Shown: one piece after another, positions 8,872-16,012 of the stretch
Layout of the letters: every line of letters starts with the position of its first letter
Position numbering within the stretch: position 1 is the first letter of the stretch
Assembly (NCBI GenBank): GCA_937902945.1
Contig: CALEMD010000214.1
Coordinates: 1 to 21,956, forward strand
Direction of reading: 5' to 3'
DNA: 21,956 bases
Origin: an uncultured Erysipelotrichaceae bacterium
GTDB lineage: Bacteria; Bacillota_I; Bacilli_A; Erysipelotrichales; Erysipelotrichaceae
Made by a program: the position numbers and the translations under genes
Notes under the pieces: generated by a model
Told to the model about the DNA's origin: nothing
The model's input: only the letters and a program-made list of their open reading frames with translations
Databases searched by the model: none

Positions 8872-9866
8872 CAATTTGTCTCTGACTTAAGATCTCTGCT
8901 CATCAATCGCTGAATGGCATCTGCAGGTGTTTCATTTTCATATAGAACACGATACATCTCAGTTGTTATCGGCATGGATATATTCCGTTTCTGTGCCTCT
9001 AGATATACTGCTTTGCAAGCAAATATGCCTTCTACAGTTTTTGTGTTGCTCTTCAGAAAACCTGCAGCATCACCTGATTTGCCTATTGCATAACCAGCCA
9101 TGAAATTTCGTGAATGCTGAGATGTGCAGGTAACGATCAGATCACCAACTCCATCAAGTCCAAGATATGTTTCTGATTTTCCGCCCATTGCGGATCCAAA
9201 CCTTGCCATTTCTGCGAGGCCGCGGGTCATCAATGCAGCTCTAGCGTTATCACCCTGGCCTATTCCCTCAAGGATGCCGCTGGCAATTGCCATGATGTTC
9301 TTAACTGCAACTCCGTATTCTGCACCAATTACATCTGTGTTTCGATAAACTCTGAAATACGAATTGGAGAAGAGTTCCTGTATTTCAGCGGCAGCAGTTT
9401 CATCTTTACAGACAGCGTTGATTGCCGTCAATAGACGAAGTATCACCTCTTCAGCATGGCTTGGGCCAATCAATGATACGATTCCCCTTCTTTTATCAGC
9501 AGGAATATTCTGTTCAAGAACTTCACTCAGCCGCTGGTGAGTCACAGGATGAAGACCTTTAGCAACATTCACAATCAGAACTGGATGATCAATGATTTCT
9601 GCCGCCTTTACTGCAGTTGATTCTATTGCGGCTGTTGGCACAGCAAACAGAATCATCTCTGCATCATGAATGCAGTTCATATCACTGTATGCCTTAATAT
9701 TCTCATTTATTTCACAGTCAAAATACTTAGAATTATGATGTCTGCAGTTTATATCATCAACTTCTTCACTGCTGATTCCATACATCTTCACATCATTTCC
9801 GTTGTCACTGAGTACCTGTGCAAGGGCCGTCCCCCATGAGCCAGTACCAAGAATTGCACACTTCAT
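8871..9866 (-). CDS. gpsA: Glycerol-3-phosphate dehydrogenase [NAD(P)+]
   Basis: Makes sn-glycerol 3-phosphate from dihydroxyacetone phosphate for phospholipid synthesis; cytoplasmic, 331 residues (normal length). The Rossmann motif GTGSWG (7-12) starts the NAD(P) site. FAVPTAAI (75-81), NVAKGLHP (100-107, with Lys103) and IGPSHAEEV (133-141) follow. The catalytic Lys189 sits in YGVAVKNIMAIASG, and GLDGVGDLIVTCTS (about 236-249) is the family signature. After GPSHAEEV this protein reads ILRLLTA where most relatives have a Pro-Thr-Ala motif; this is a small departure away from the catalytic Lys. The ATG overlaps the der stop as ATGA, so the two are translationally coupled. It ends the cmk-der-gpsA unit at a strong terminator. 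Confidence 0.96.
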   Translation of the reverse strand: MKCAILGTGSWGTALAQVLSDNGNDVKMYGISSEEVDDINCRHHNSKYFDCEINENIKAYSDMNCIHDAEMILFAVPTAAIESTAVKAAEIIDHPVLIVNVAKGLHPVTHQRLSEVLEQNIPADKRRGIVSLIGPSHAEEVILRLLTAINAVCKDETAAAEIQELFSNSYFRVYRNTDVIGAEYGVAVKNIMAIASGILEGIGQGDNARAALMTRGLAEMARFGSAMGGKSETYLGLDGVGDLIVTCTSQHSRNFMAGYAIGKSGDAAGFLKSNTKTVEGIFACKAVYLEAQKRNISMPITTEMYRVLYENETPADAIQRLMSRDLKSETN

Positions 9867-11176
9867 TCACTAGCCTTCTTTCTCGCAATTACACGTATCG
9901 GTGTTCCTTCAAAATCAAATGCTTGGCGCAGCTGATTTTCAATAAATCGTTCATACGTAAAGTGCATAAGCTCCGGATCATTGCATGACAGCACAAATGT
10001 AGGAGGTGCTATAGCTACCTGCGTTGAGTAGTAAATTCTCAGGCGGCGTCCATTTCTTGCTGGAGCCGGCGTTGTAATCTGTGTATCAGCAATGACATCA
10101 TTCAGTACATTTGTTGCTATTCGTCTCTGCGAGTTCTCATATACTCTTTCAGCCATCGGTATGACTGTATTGACCCGTTGTCCAGTTGCTGCTGAAATAA
10201 AGATAATCGGTGCATAGGAAAGGTACAGGAATTCATCTCTGACCTTCTTAGTAAATTCATTCATGGTATGTGTATCTTTTTCGACGGCATCCCATTTATT
10301 TACAACAATCACTACAGGCTTTCCTGCATCATGTGCATAGCCAGCAACGTGTTTATCCTGTTCTCTGATGCCGGCTGCGGCATCGACTAGAAACAGTGCA
10401 ACATCGCATCTTTCAATTGCTTCCATAGCCCGCAGAACAGAGTATTTTTCAATGTTCTCATACACTTTTCCGCGTTTGCGTATTCCTGCTGTATCAACGA
10501 TGACATATGGTTTTCCATCATGCGTAAACGGTGTATCAATCGCATCTCTTGTTGTTCCCTGTATATCAGAAACAATGACTCTGTCTTCTTTGAGAATACT
10601 GTTTACCAAAGAGGATTTGCCAACATTCGGCTGACCTATCACTGCAATGGCAATACCATGTTTTTCTGTCTCGGGCTGTTCATCAGGAAATGCTTCAATG
10701 CATGCATCAAGCACATCGCCTATGCCAATGCCATGAACACCGCTGCAGGCAATCGGCTCGCCAATTCCTAAAGCATAGAATTCATAGATACTGTCCAGGC
10801 GTTCTTTGCCGTCGACTTTATTTACCGCTAATACAACTGGTTTTTTCTGTCTGTGCAGAATGCCGGCAATAAAGCGATCATCATCGCACAATCCTTCTTT
10901 TCCACTTACAAGGAACAGTATTACATCTGCTTCATTCAAAGCAATTTCTACCTGTGCTCTTATCTCTTCCTGATAAGGCTGATCCTTCAGCTGTATTCCG
11001 CCTGTATCAATGATCTTGAATGGATGTCCTGCCCATTCAGAAGATGCATAAATTCTATCCCTTGTGACACCTGCCTGATCGTCAACAATAGAAACCCTTG
11101 AACCTGCCATACGATTAAAAACTGTTGATTTGCCAACATTCGGTCTTCCTACAATTGCGATTGTTCCTGTATTCAT
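9863..11176 (-). CDS. der: Ribosome-assembly GTPase Der (EngA)
   Basis: Tandem-domain GTPase needed for 50S subunit maturation; 437 residues, normal length. First G domain: GRPNVGKS (10-17), DTGG (57-60), NKVD (119-122). Second G domain: GQPNVGKS (181-188), TTRD (208-211), DTAG (228-231), NKWD (293-296). The C-terminal KH-like domain (about 355-437) includes the APARNGRRLRIYY stretch and ends with a basic RVIARKKASE tail. Its ATG overlaps the cmk stop by 4 bases and its stop overlaps the gpsA start by 4 bases. In Bacillus the cmk-der interval also holds ypfD (an S1-domain protein); here cmk and der are directly joined. Confidence 0.98.
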   Translation of the reverse strand: MNTGTIAIVGRPNVGKSTVFNRMAGSRVSIVDDQAGVTRDRIYASSEWAGHPFKIIDTGGIQLKDQPYQEEIRAQVEIALNEADVILFLVSGKEGLCDDDRFIAGILHRQKKPVVLAVNKVDGKERLDSIYEFYALGIGEPIACSGVHGIGIGDVLDACIEAFPDEQPETEKHGIAIAVIGQPNVGKSSLVNSILKEDRVIVSDIQGTTRDAIDTPFTHDGKPYVIVDTAGIRKRGKVYENIEKYSVLRAMEAIERCDVALFLVDAAAGIREQDKHVAGYAHDAGKPVVIVVNKWDAVEKDTHTMNEFTKKVRDEFLYLSYAPIIFISAATGQRVNTVIPMAERVYENSQRRIATNVLNDVIADTQITTPAPARNGRRLRIYYSTQVAIAPPTFVLSCNDPELMHFTYERFIENQLRQAFDFEGTPIRVIARKKASE

Positions 11177-11850
11177 TTTCCGTCTCCTGAAGAAATCAGC
11201 GGCTTCACTATGTTCATGATTGCATTTACCACTTCATCAATGCTCATATATGAACTGTCAATTTCAATAGCATCATCCGCTTTTTTCAGTGGCGAATTTT
11301 TTCTGTTAGTATCCTGCTTATCTCGCTGTTCGATTTCTATTTGAATTTCTTCTTTACTCTTATCTGTGATGCCTTTTTTCATATTCTGCAGCCAGCGTCT
11401 TTCTGCTCTCGCTGAAGAAATAGCAGTAAGAAATATCTTGGCTTCCGCATCTTTCAGCACAACCGTGCCTATATCTCTGCCATCCATGATGAAACCTTTG
11501 CTTTCAGCCATAAACTGCTGCCGTCTGACAAGATCTTCACGCACACGCTTCAATTTAGAAACATCGCTTGCGGCCATACTGATGCTATTGCCGCGGATTT
11601 CGTCAGTTACATCACTGCCATCAAGACAGATGCCGCCCTCAGGCGTCATCTGTATATCTGTTTCTGCAAGCATTCGGCATACCGCATCCTCATCATTTAG
11701 AGGAATATTCTCCTGCATTGCCTTCAATGCTGTGCACCTGTACATTGCTCCAGTGTCAAGATGAACATAGCCGAGTATTACAGCCAGTCTGTCAGCAATC
11801 GTACTTTTTCCCGCACCGCTTGGTCCATCAATTGCAATATTGATTTTCAT
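11173..11850 (-). CDS. cmk: Cytidylate kinase
   Basis: Phosphorylates CMP and dCMP to the diphosphates using ATP; cytoplasmic, 225 residues (normal length). The P-loop GPSGAGKST (9-17) is followed by the LDTGAMYR motif (31-38) for nucleotide binding. The CMP-binding insert characteristic of bacterial Cmk is at about 60-95. MDGRDIGTVVLKDAEAKIFL (122-141) is diagnostic of Cmk rather than adenylate kinase. The basic stretch RAERRW (148-153) is in the lid region. The start codon overlaps the upstream tail-anchored protein gene as ATGA, so it is probably co-translated with it and with der. Confidence 0.97.
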   Translation of the reverse strand: MKINIAIDGPSGAGKSTIADRLAVILGYVHLDTGAMYRCTALKAMQENIPLNDEDAVCRMLAETDIQMTPEGGICLDGSDVTDEIRGNSISMAASDVSKLKRVREDLVRRQQFMAESKGFIMDGRDIGTVVLKDAEAKIFLTAISSARAERRWLQNMKKGITDKSKEEIQIEIEQRDKQDTNRKNSPLKKADDAIEIDSSYMSIDEVVNAIMNIVKPLISSGDGK

Positions 11851-12761
11851 CCGCCAATAACTCCTTTCGAAAGCATAATCCAGTAGATGACAACCATTAA
11901 GACAACTGCTAATGCAAGAATCAGAACGATTAAAACGAAGTTCAGAATACGATTCGTATGCTTCATTTTATCACTGACTTCTGTCAGATTATCCTCATAG
12001 TCATCCAACTGTGCCCGCATCTGTGTTGTTTCATTCAGCAGCTGCTGTCTAGCTGTACGATCAGCTTCAAGATGCTGACCAATAGTGTTATTGATTGCTG
12101 TATCGGACACTGTCTGGTCAGAATGGTTGACTAAATTCTGCACTTCAGTGGCTATATCTGCTGTATCCTGTTTCATCGCATTTTGCAGAGGACTGCCCGC
12201 AGGTGCGTTGAAATCTTCTGTATCTTCCTGATCCCATAGTTTATTGCTTCGCATTACCGGAATTTCAGTAGTATCTTTCGCCGCAGGCTGAGACTGAAAC
12301 TTTCTTGTGCTTTCCTGTTTTTGATTTGGATATGGTTTTACAGGTTCCGGTTTTTCTCCGTGAATAGACTTCAATATGTTCAGATTTGTGTTTGTGCTGT
12401 ATGCATTGCCCTGATCAATGTTATATTGCTTTACTTCACGGATATACTGATCAAGATAATCATTTTCTTCTGTCTGCATATTGTCAGAATCATCTTTAAA
12501 GCGCTCTGTGTTAAACAAAAGATCCTCGCTTCTGCTGCCGGCTTGATTCTGATCTAGAGACTGTCTGCGCCTTGAGTGTATTGGATCATGCTGGGAGCTG
12601 TCTGACACTTCTCTATCAGGTGCAGCAAAATTTGCAGAGTCTATTCGATTCAGCCGTTTCTCTAGATTCTGGATATCTCTGCTTCTCGTTTCAGTTTCCG
12701 TGCTGTTCTGCAACTGGTTCCGAAGATCCTCGAATTTTGCTGTACGTGAGTATTTCGTCAT
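11847..12761 (-). CDS. Unrecognised tail-anchored membrane protein upstream of cmk
   Basis: A 304-residue protein I do not recognise. It has no signal peptide. Residues 1-225 are polar and low in complexity, rich in Gln, Asn, Ser, Asp and Arg, with predicted helical patches (about 1-45 and 85-115). Residues about 230-268 form a heptad-like coiled coil. A single very hydrophobic helix (about 273-296) ends 8 residues before the C-terminus (SKGVIGG). This layout suggests a tail-anchored protein with its bulk in the cytoplasm. It resembles the general plan of SNARE-like or cell-division scaffold proteins, but that is shape only, not homology. The start at 12761 has GGGAGA about 7 bases upstream and its own extended -10 promoter. 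It overlaps cmk by 4 bases, so it heads the cmk-der-gpsA unit. Confidence 0.85.
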   Translation of the reverse strand: MTKYSRTAKFEDLRNQLQNSTETETRSRDIQNLEKRLNRIDSANFAAPDREVSDSSQHDPIHSRRRQSLDQNQAGSRSEDLLFNTERFKDDSDNMQTEENDYLDQYIREVKQYNIDQGNAYSTNTNLNILKSIHGEKPEPVKPYPNQKQESTRKFQSQPAAKDTTEIPVMRSNKLWDQEDTEDFNAPAGSPLQNAMKQDTADIATEVQNLVNHSDQTVSDTAINNTIGQHLEADRTARQQLLNETTQMRAQLDDYEDNLTEVSDKMKHTNRILNFVLIVLILALAVVLMVVIYWIMLSKGVIGG

Positions 12762-12787
12762 AAAAGTTCTCCCAATTATTTACTGCT

Positions 12788-12796
12788 ATTATAGCA
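12788..12796 (-). promoter_or_regulatory. Extended -10 promoter for the tail-anchored protein-cmk-der-gpsA operon
   Basis: On the minus strand TGC then TATAAT (perfect -10, at 12793-12788) is an extended -10 element located 26 bases before the ATG. No good -35 is visible 16-18 bases upstream. It lies in the 63-base gap after the ribU stop, where I see no convincing terminator, so some read-through from ribU is possible. Confidence 0.6.
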
Positions 12797-12824
12797 TAAT
12801 TGTGCAGTGATAAAGCCTTTGTCT

Positions 12825-13430
12825 CTACTGTCCGCGATGAAGAAGAACGGATACGCGTTTATACAGCAGCATTGTCAGAATACCAGTAGCCACAGCCTTT
12901 ATAAGGTTGAATGGTACTGTCGCTAAAAGAACAAATGTCAGTTTGTCTTTAATTAATGGAATAAGAACCGATCCCATTTCAATCAGAGTATCCATTGGCA
13001 GATGATAAAAATACGAGTATGCAGGCAGCAGAACAGCATAATTCATGATTGCCCCAACAGCTATCATGCATAAAGATCCGATAATCATTCCGCGCAGAGC
13101 ATTTTTTTTGTTCTTTTGTTTTCTGTATATTGCTGCAGCTGGCACACAGAGAGAAACCCCAATAATGAAATTTGCAATTTCTCCAACATATGCAGTCTTT
13201 GAACCTTCAAACAATATATTCAGTACAATTTTAATTGCTTCGATTATTAAAGCAGCTCCAGGTCCCAATGCAAATCCACCAATGAGAACTGCAACCTCGC
13301 TGAAATCCAAAGAATAGAAGCTAGGCAGAAACGGCAGAGGGAAATCAAGATACATCAGTACAAAAGCAATAGCAGACAGTACAGCAATTTTGGCAATTTC
13401 ATTCGTAGACAATCCTTTTCTTTTTGACAT
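12825..13430 (-). CDS. ribU: Riboflavin ECF transporter substrate-binding subunit (RibU)
   Basis: S-component of an energy-coupling-factor transporter that captures riboflavin at the membrane; 201 residues from the chosen start, with about six hydrophobic helices. RibU-like features are AVLSAIAFVLMYLDFPLPFLP in helix 1, then YSLDFSEVAVLIGGFALGP, and KDKLTFVLLATVPFNLIKA near the end. The open frame starts 8 codons earlier at 13454, but that ATG has no ribosome-binding site. The ATG at 13430 has GGAGG 6 bases upstream, so I use it. The upstream FMN riboswitch and terminator strongly support riboflavin as substrate. The shared EcfA/EcfT module is not in this window. Confidence 0.95.
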   Translation of the reverse strand: MSKRKGLSTNEIAKIAVLSAIAFVLMYLDFPLPFLPSFYSLDFSEVAVLIGGFALGPGAALIIEAIKIVLNILFEGSKTAYVGEIANFIIGVSLCVPAAAIYRKQKNKKNALRGMIIGSLCMIAVGAIMNYAVLLPAYSYFYHLPMDTLIEMGSVLIPLIKDKLTFVLLATVPFNLIKAVATGILTMLLYKRVSVLLHRGQ

Positions 13431-13455
13431 AAAGGTCCTCCATATCCTCTTCATT

Positions 13456-13483
13456 AAAAAAGAGGTCTTATGATAAAAACCTC
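13456..13483 (-). terminator. Riboswitch-controlled terminator in the ribU leader
   Basis: On the minus strand a stem of about 6 base pairs (GAGGTT / GACCTC, one G-U pair) closes an AT-rich loop and is followed directly by six T. It sits between the FMN aptamer and the ribU ribosome-binding site. This is where the expression platform of a transcription-terminating riboswitch is expected. Confidence 0.75.
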
Positions 13484-13493
13484 GGGTTAAATC

Positions 13494-13603
13494 AACTCTT
13501 TCATCCAGACTTTACTGTCGCCATCGGAGTTTCACCGATTCAATCTGCCTTGCAGACTCGCGGGGTTTACCGCCGGTCAGGTATTTCACCTTGCCCTGAG
13601 TTT
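13494..13603 (-). ncRNA. FMN riboswitch (RFN element)
   Basis: Read on the minus strand, the leader holds the conserved RFN blocks in order: CAGGGCAAGGTGAAAT, then CCTGACCGGCGGTA, CCCGCGAG, GAATCGGTGAAACTCCGATG, and CGACAGTAAAGTCTGGATG. The ends pair as helix P1 (AACTC with GAGTT). RFN elements bind FMN and switch off riboflavin synthesis or uptake genes. Here a terminator stem and ribU follow directly, so FMN should cause early termination. Confidence 0.97.
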
Positions 13604-13613
13604 TATCGAAAAT

Positions 13614-13622
13614 ATTATAGCA
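13614..13622 (-). promoter_or_regulatory. Extended -10 promoter of the FMN riboswitch-ribU transcript
   Basis: On the minus strand TGC then a perfect TATAAT (13619-13614) lies just before the FMN aptamer, placing the transcript start near 13607, a few bases before P1. The -35 region is poor, as often with extended -10 promoters. Confidence 0.7.
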
Positions 13623-13650
13623 GATTCATTGCAGAAGGAAAGAAATATCG

Positions 13651-14493
13651 TCATGCACTAATGATCGTATTTACAATTTTCAGCATATCGGAAGCACAAA
13701 CAGCAAGCCACAGCCAAAACCAAAGTGTATCTGTGAATCCTATTGCTGCCGCAAGTGAGAGCCTGCCATAAAGATTCAATTCTGCCACCATATCAATCGA
13801 TGCAATAATAAGAATAATGTTAAGCGCAAGTGCAGAAATAAGCCCTGCAGTGCCAACTGCAAATCCAAACAGAAAGAGTATGAAAGCAAAGAAATATGCA
13901 GCCGCTGCAGGATAGCACAAGCAGCTGTAAACACGGATCCATTTATTCAAATCAATCTGTATCTTAAAACACTTGACTGAAACATATAGGAAAAGATATA
14001 AAATTCCTTCAAAACCTATCAGAAGCACTATCATACGTAAGTACAGCCACACAGCATCTGTAAACAGCATACGTACAAAACTGAACTGGTAGCTGTTGAT
14101 TGCCATAACATTCAGCATTGTAAAGACTATGCAGATCAAGCAGTCTTTTAGCACAATCATTGCAATATGTCTTCGCAAGAATTTACCTTCAATTGCAGCT
14201 TCATGTTTCATTTGATCGAATGGTTTGTCAATCAGAGTTTTCACTTTATCATAGAAACTACCGCTTTTATTCGGAATCTTAATAGTAGATTTGTCACTGA
14301 AAGAATTCTCAATTTGACTTTCTTGAAACTGCGTCTCTGATTCCTTCTTGATTATATTTTCTTCTATTGAAGTCTTTTCGATTTTTTCCTGTTCGATTGT
14401 ATTGGGCGCAGCTTTTGCCATCCTGCTCCCCCGTTTTGCCTGATATGTTCTATGTGTAGGTTTTTTGCTGTAACTCCTGCCTGATTTGCTCAT
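13651..14493 (-). CDS. Unrecognised membrane protein with charged N-terminal half
   Basis: A 280-residue protein I do not recognise from sequence. The first ~110 residues are cytoplasmic in character: a Lys/Arg/Ser/Tyr-rich start (MSKSGRSYSKK) and a Glu/Lys-rich low-complexity stretch (IEQEKIEKTSIEENIIKKE). About five hydrophobic helices follow, with repeated Ala, Ile and Leu runs such as CYPAAAAYFFAFILFLF. The overall plan recalls Yip1- or zinc-ribbon-type membrane proteins of Firmicutes, but no diagnostic motif or cysteine ribbon is visible. The frame opens at 14565; I choose the ATG at 14493 because AAAGAGG lies 5 bases upstream of it. An inverted repeat lies just before that site. It follows efp after a terminator and precedes the ribU riboswitch promoter. 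Confidence 0.8.
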   Translation of the reverse strand: MSKSGRSYSKKPTHRTYQAKRGSRMAKAAPNTIEQEKIEKTSIEENIIKKESETQFQESQIENSFSDKSTIKIPNKSGSFYDKVKTLIDKPFDQMKHEAAIEGKFLRRHIAMIVLKDCLICIVFTMLNVMAINSYQFSFVRMLFTDAVWLYLRMIVLLIGFEGILYLFLYVSVKCFKIQIDLNKWIRVYSCLCYPAAAAYFFAFILFLFGFAVGTAGLISALALNIILIIASIDMVAELNLYGRLSLAAAIGFTDTLWFWLWLAVCASDMLKIVNTIISA

Positions 14494-14515
14494 ACTTGCC
14501 TCTTTCCAATGAATT

Positions 14516-14539
14516 AAGAGGGCTGCAATAAGCCCTCTT
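14516..14539 (-). promoter_or_regulatory. Leader hairpin that may control the ribosome-binding site of the membrane-protein gene
   Basis: A perfect 9-base-pair inverted repeat (AAGAGGGCT / AGCCCTCTT, 6-base loop) ends 22 bases before the ATG at 14493. No T run follows on the minus strand, so it is not a typical terminator. Its downstream arm (CCTCTT) can also pair with the ribosome-binding site AAAGAGG, so the upstream arm and the ribosome-binding site compete for it. Confidence 0.4.
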
Positions 14540-14584
14540 GGTCTAGCTTGCATGTATTTCTGCAAACATCTGTCTTTTCAAACA

Positions 14585-14608
14585 AAAATGTGCTTTTCAG
14601 CACATTTT
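14585..14608 (-). terminator. Intrinsic terminator of efp
   Basis: On the minus strand, a few bases after the efp stop, a perfect 10-base-pair stem (AAAATGTGCT / AGCACATTTT) closes a GAAA tetraloop, followed by a T-rich run (TGTTTG). The A/T tails of the stem provide the U-tract. The same stem has A-rich flanks on the other strand. Confidence 0.85.
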
Positions 14609-14611
14609 AGA

Positions 14612-15169
14612 TCATGCTCTGCCTGAATACTTACCGTCAGCAGTTGATATGATAACCATCTCTCCATCCTGAATGAACAGAGGAACTTTGATTTCCAATC
14701 CTGTCTCAACCTTTGCATTCTTAGTTGCTGAAGTTGCAGTATCACCTTTAACAGCCGGTTCACATTCTGTAATCTTCAATTCAACTTTATCCGGAAGAAT
14801 AACACCAAGAATTTCATTTTCATACATCATGATGTTAATATTGTCATTCGGCTTCATGAACTGCATTTCCCATTTCAGCTTGTCTTTTGCAATTTCAATC
14901 TGCTCATAGGTTGTGTTATCCATAAATACGAGTGACTCGCCTTCGTCATAAAGATACTGCATTTCCTTTTTGTCAATGCGAGCCTGTTCAACTTTATCAC
15001 CGCCTGTAAAGGAGATTTCATTAATAACTTCTGTGCGAAGGTTCTTGACCTTTACCTTTACAATCATCTGACGCATTGCTGTTTTATTATGAGCGATATC
15101 CAGTACAGTGAATATGTTCCCCTGATACTCAAACGTCGTTCCCGGTTTCAAATCATTTACAATAATCAT
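14612..15169 (-). CDS. efp: Translation elongation factor P with a non-canonical loop
   Basis: EF-P rescues ribosomes stalled at polyproline stretches. 185 residues, the usual length, with three beta-barrel domains. Domain I starts MIIVNDLKPGTTFEYQG; the C-terminal signature ends in GEMVIISTADGKYSGRA, close to the family pattern G-x(2)-I-x-V-x-T-x(2)-G-x-Y. The loop that normally reads K-P-G-K here reads HNKTAMRQ (27-34), so residue 32, the modified Lys in Bacillus, is Met, with Arg33 next to it. I recall similar loops in Mollicutes EF-P. It has a GGAG site 10 bases before the ATG, a near-consensus promoter and its own terminator, so it is monocistronic. YeiP-type paralogues are unlikely given the gene's length and signature. 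Confidence 0.96.
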   Translation of the reverse strand: MIIVNDLKPGTTFEYQGNIFTVLDIAHNKTAMRQMIVKVKVKNLRTEVINEISFTGGDKVEQARIDKKEMQYLYDEGESLVFMDNTTYEQIEIAKDKLKWEMQFMKPNDNINIMMYENEILGVILPDKVELKITECEPAVKGDTATSATKNAKVETGLEIKVPLFIQDGEMVIISTADGKYSGRA

Positions 15170-15194
15170 TTATTTCACGCTCCTACCTTTATCT

Positions 15195-15222
15195 ATTGTA
15201 AAGATAAGCGTTTTTTTGTCAA
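15195..15222 (-). promoter_or_regulatory. Sigma-A-type promoter for efp
   Basis: On the minus strand a perfect TTGACA (15222-15217) and TACAAT (15200-15195) are 16 bases apart, in the gap between comGG and efp. The leader before the efp ATG is about 20 bases and carries TAGGAG. Confidence 0.8.
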
Positions 15223-15249
15223 TGAATTTTCAGATATAGCCAGCCAACG

Positions 15250-15636
15250 CTATGAATCAAAAACATTTATTCTAACCGTATCATATTCATATATCTGTTT
15301 CTTTTCATTGCTGTATTCAATGACTATTTCCTGTGGCAGTCCTGAAAGTACCTCAGCATGAAGCTCGTTTTCGACAATTGTCAGAGAATATGCAATATTG
15401 CCGCTTTCATATATCCCTTCTTCTAAGCTATTGCCTATCAGCATGCATTTTATATGAGATAATACGGCATTTTCCTGCGCTGAATACTTTTTGTCCTGGC
15501 TCATATTCATTGCAGCTGAAAGCTGATATGAACAGCAGGCCGCAATCGCCGCAGTCCACGTGCAGATATACATAAAAACCACCAGGAACATACTGCTTAT
15601 AAACCCCTTTTTATTCATGAATAAGCGGTTTTTCAA
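15250..15636 (-). CDS. Minor pseudopilin-like protein, ComGG position
   Basis: Last gene of the comG operon. It encodes a small protein with a single N-terminal hydrophobic helix after a basic leader: NKKGFISSMFLVVFMYICTW. This has the pilin cleavage context (Gly then Phe), but the Glu at +5 of classical pilins is Met here. The rest (about 85 residues) is soluble and not conserved in a way I recognise. Start choice is uncertain. A TTG at 15636 has AAGGAG 6 bases upstream. The ATG at 15657 has no such site, and the ATG at 15618 lies just before the helix. The start region overlaps the end of the ComGF-like gene. Function is inferred from position and helix type: assembly of the DNA-uptake pseudopilus. 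Confidence 0.7.
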   Translation of the reverse strand: MKNRLFMNKKGFISSMFLVVFMYICTWTAAIAACCSYQLSAAMNMSQDKKYSAQENAVLSHIKCMLIGNSLEEGIYESGNIAYSLTIVENELHAEVLSGLPQEIVIEYSNEKKQIYEYDTVRINVFDS

Positions 15637-16012
15637 ACAGTTCTCCTTCTCTTTCATACCGTATCATCCAAATGTGCATTTCTTTGTAAAATTCTGCACC
15701 ATCTATATCTTCAAGATAAATCTGCGTTCCCGGCGCAAGGATCAGATGTCTGTTAGTCAGATAAAGTTCTGCAGATTCATATTTGCGAACAAATTGCAGA
15801 CTGTATCCATCTGTTTCAATGCTGCTTGCCGCATTCAGAATATGGCGAAGCTGAGACAGAGCTATTTCATCCTGAATATGCTGATCAAACATTCTTCTAT
15901 GTAACAGAAGTTTTATACAGTCTGCACAAAGAGGAATGAACAGACAGGCAATGAATAAACTCAGCAGTGCCTGGCTTAGTATGAATCCTTCTCTTCTGCT
16001 GTTTCTTCGCAT
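15611..16012 (-). CDS. comGF: ComGF-like minor pseudopilin
   Basis: Protein of about 133 residues with a basic leader and a pilin-like helix: RREGFILSQALLSLFIACLF. The cleavage context is Gly then Phe, with Gln at +5. The later stretch YESAELYLTNRHLILAPGTQIYLEDID is of the beta-strand type found in ComGF proteins. The frame opens at 16027, but the ATG at 16012 has GGAG 6 bases upstream, so I use it. It overlaps the preceding ComGE-like gene by 37 bases and the following gene at its end. The symbol rests mainly on position and size in the operon; distant members of this family diverge strongly. Confidence 0.75.
   Translation of the reverse strand: MRRNSRREGFILSQALLSLFIACLFIPLCADCIKLLLHRRMFDQHIQDEIALSQLRHILNAASSIETDGYSLQFVRKYESAELYLTNRHLILAPGTQIYLEDIDGAEFYKEMHIWMIRYEREGELFEKPLIHE

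Noticed and set aside
10387..10575. 62-codon open frame inside der on the same strand
   Set aside because: It overlaps the second GTPase domain of der, which is fully conserved in the main frame.
12784..12796. Palindrome TGCTAT-T-ATAGCA over the -10 of the tail-anchored protein operon as a repressor operator
   Set aside because: It is only 6 bases per arm, is largely forced by the TGC-TATAAT promoter sequence itself, and does not recur in the window.
13431..13454. Upstream ATG for RibU
   Set aside because: It lies right after the riboswitch terminator and lacks a ribosome-binding site, while the ATG at 13430 has GGAGG at the right distance.
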